Below, in pieces: positions 61,764 through 64,000 of a stretch of 64,000 nt of DNA; position 1 is the stretch's first letter, and every line of letters begins with the position of its first letter. Under the pieces are notes generated by a model, which did not search any database, had not been told where the DNA came from, and saw nothing but the letters and a program-made list of their open reading frames with translations. The DNA is from Podospora comata (taxonomy: Eukaryota > Ascomycota > Sordariomycetes > Sordariales > Podosporaceae): contig CP071494.1 of the NCBI GenBank assembly GCA_017354895.1, positions 1,426,001-1,490,000 of the forward strand, in the 5' to 3' direction. Both the position numbers and the translations under genes were made by a program.

Positions 61764-64000
61764 GATGAGTGTTATTTGCTTGGCTCACCCTGTGTAGGTC
61801 GTAAAAGTTCAGCAAAAAACAATGACAACAAGAAAGGGGGAGTAGTAGTAGTAGTTGTTTAGCCGTTGAGATATTCCATCGGCGATAGGAAACCACCAAT
61901 GGCTTTTAACTCCGCCGTCCAAAGTTTTTCAGAAAAAGAAAAAAAAGCCAGTCGTGGGTGGGAAAAGTGTGGGTTTGTCGTACACATCCTTGCCGGGTAG
62001 ACTACCCTGGTTTTGGTAGGTCGAACGTCGTTTATTCCCGGCCATATCGAGAACTGTCACTATCATCAAACAAGCGGGCGAGTGTCAAGATGTCATCTTG
62101 CAGATTCTTTACGCCCTTGATTTTGACATCTTCGACAGTTGTCCCCGCAAATGGTGGGAAACACCCGGTCGGGAATAACAAGCAATATCGACATGCCGCT
62201 GCTGGCTGGGTAGGTGGCTGAAATATGACATATCAAGCACACTGTGCAGGCGACAATCAAAAGATGGCCTATCCCGGGCCGTCAAGGACGGGATGGGTGT
62301 CTGTCGGGTAGGGAGCGCCGGCTGCCGAGGCTCTCATCCGATATGCACAACTCCCGCTCCCGATAACGGCTGTGGAACTCTTGTTGTCGCCGACTGGCCG
62401 GGAGAGACGGGAGGGTGCCGAAGTGAGGCGGCCTTTTTCGGTCCTGATTTGGGAGACGGTGATATTGTTCATGTTTGGACAAGACAAAGCAGCCATCACG
62501 GCTTCTTCAGCAATGGGAACACAAGCTTGAAGTGGGATCTCCAAATCGTAATTGCCGTCAAGCATCTCAACTCCCAATCTCGTCAATTGCCCCACCAAGA
62601 TAAGATCGCCTTCCATCGGCTTTGTCACCCCCATCGTCAATAGGAACACAGAACAGACAATCGCGATCTTCGCTGCTGTCAACCTCGTCATAACTTTCCC
62701 AGTCCTCAAGTCGCACATAAAACTGTCTCAGTGCCACGAGGCTTTCCAGTCGTGCGACCAAAACATCATCAAGAAACGAAAACAATTCTTTCAGAACCCA
62801 ACCAATCGCTTAAATTTCAGCAGCGCAGAAACGTCAAAGTGTCAGATGACTCAACCACCGCGTCTCGCGCGCTATTAGGAGGAGAATGGGAAGTTTTTAG
62901 TCACAGGGGGGTGCATCGAGTCGCAGACCGCCATTCATGGCCCGGTGACAGCCCAAGCAAACGTGAATATCCGCATCGCATTTAGCTTCAATTCTCAGTC
63001 AACATAAGCTATTGAACTCATTTCCACATCCAAAGTCCGTTGAACACTGAATATGTACATGTTGGCACCTTCAAGATGGTTCATCCAAAAGATAAAATCC
63101 CCAAGTGTAAAGATCTTCAACCCCTCCCCAAGCCAAGACCAAGTGGCAACAAACCCCAACAACCAGCCGCCCAAAGCCGGTCCAAAAAAACCCATGTCAA
63201 CACCCCCTCAACCAATCAGCGCCCCCATCTTAGCCAAACTCTCGACAGAAAGGGAAGGAACCCCCAAATGTGGGGCAACTTTTAGAACCATGCCATTGGA
63301 TCTGATTGATCTTCCCCGCTTCCAGAACAAAGCCACTCAACCCAAACTTGCTTGCGCACATTAACAATGTATGGAAGATACAAGGAATCCTTCCAGACAT
63401 ATTGCGCCCTACAATAACTAAAGTCATCAATCAAGAGATAAGCTGCGACGCTTATTGACAAAGACATGCGCCAGCTTACAACCCGCCTAGCGCCCGTTTG
63501 AAAAAGCCTCGCTAATCCAACCCCGATCAGGCTTAAACTCTAAATCCTATGCGCCCGACCAATCAAATCTCACCACTTACACGGGACGTTTCCTTTTTTT
63601 TTTTTTTTTTCTTTTTTTTTTTTTGCTGCGCAACAGAGAAATCGCGAGGGTTGCCAGATGGTGATGACAACACACTCTTTCATGATAGATGATAGCTGTA
63701 TGAAACAGAACAAAAAACATAATTCGCATTTGTTGGGCGACAGTGATCCCATTCTCGAAATAAAATGCACGCTTGAACTCTTCGGGCCTTGCGACAGATA
63801 TTGGAATATGTCGCGAGCTGCCGACTTGCGATAGCATGTTTTGATACAGCATGGTTTTAGAATTTGTGATAGGTAGAAACCACGCTCACTGCTTAACCCA
63901 CACCAAATCCAATATCTTGGTAACTTTTTACTCCATACGTTCATGACCATAGCACCAAACAGACAGGTGGTATTCGCGGCGCATAATAACACACCATTAA
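61764..64000. other. 2.2 kb without a supported gene
   Basis: The first 200 bases are the promoter of the MCT carrier. A minus-strand frame at 62269-62718 starts MCDLRTGKVMTRLTAAK and carries a hydrophobic segment (IAIVCSVFLLTMGV) but has no recognisable domain; I do not call it. Long A/T runs lie at 63594-63625. From about 63000 the sequence becomes more A/T-rich. No tRNA, repeat or transposon end is recognised up to the window edge. Confidence 0.5.

Noticed and set aside
62269-62718. Minus-strand 149-codon frame with a hydrophobic N-terminal segment, possibly a small secreted protein
   Set aside because: The hydrophobic stretch starts 16 residues in, the C-terminal third looks random, and no homologue is recognised.
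1-64000. Transposon, LTR-element or repeat-decayed DNA
   Set aside because: No reverse transcriptase, transposase or integrase motifs, no long terminal or inverted repeats, and no long A/T-rich stop-dense tract were seen.

Overview
The window is nuclear DNA from a filamentous ascomycete (Pezizomycotina). A Sordariomycete is my best guess, but that is inference. Evidence: about 22 protein genes in 64 kb on both strands, introns mostly 46-90 nt with GTRNGT donors and CTRAC-type branch sites, many pyrimidine-rich leaders, and proteins that read as standard fungal housekeeping families. I see no virus-like element, no intact transposon and no CRISPR array.

Layout. 0-3 kb: the 3' end of one gene and a C2H2 zinc-finger gene (minus). 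3-6.3 kb: no gene seen. 6.3-10 kb: ACC deaminase and an ACS-family MFS carrier, both plus. 10-11.9 kb: an unusual gap between two 3' ends, holding in-frame FYAI-type repeats and three hairpins. 11.9-16.5 kb: an acyl-protein-thioesterase-like protein lacking its catalytic residues, tRNA-Val(AAC), and AP-3 delta (apl5). 17.2-18.4 kb: EMC2. 18.4-21.8 kb: gene-poor. 21.8-26.4 kb: a coiled-coil/ubiquitin-like-domain protein and COQ10. 27.4-37.1 kb: NAD+ synthetase (12 exons), a Trm140-type tRNA methyltransferase and Sac3. 37.6-45 kb: N-terminal amidase, a four-helix membrane protein and a GH78 rhamnosidase. 45.4-54.9 kb: importin alpha, Pot1 and cohesin Scc3. 55.3-61.8 kb: UreD, Rpc53, an FAD monooxygenase and an MCT-type carrier. 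61.8-64 kb: no gene I can support.

Most genes serve unrelated core functions: trafficking (AP-3, EMC2, importin alpha, Sac3), genome maintenance (Pot1, Scc3), tRNA modification and Pol III transcription, NAD and quinone metabolism, and N-degron processing. Possible functional pairs are ACC deaminase with the ACS carrier, and the FAD monooxygenase with the MCT carrier. UreD and ACC deaminase both bear on nitrogen release.

Splice sites were placed by reading GT/AG, reading frame and family sequence; none is confirmed by transcript data. The most interesting item is the set of phase-locked FYAI repeats at 10.1-10.6 kb. Also worth checking are the start codon of apl5, which is split by an intron, and the loss of all three catalytic residues in the 11.9-kb hydrolase.
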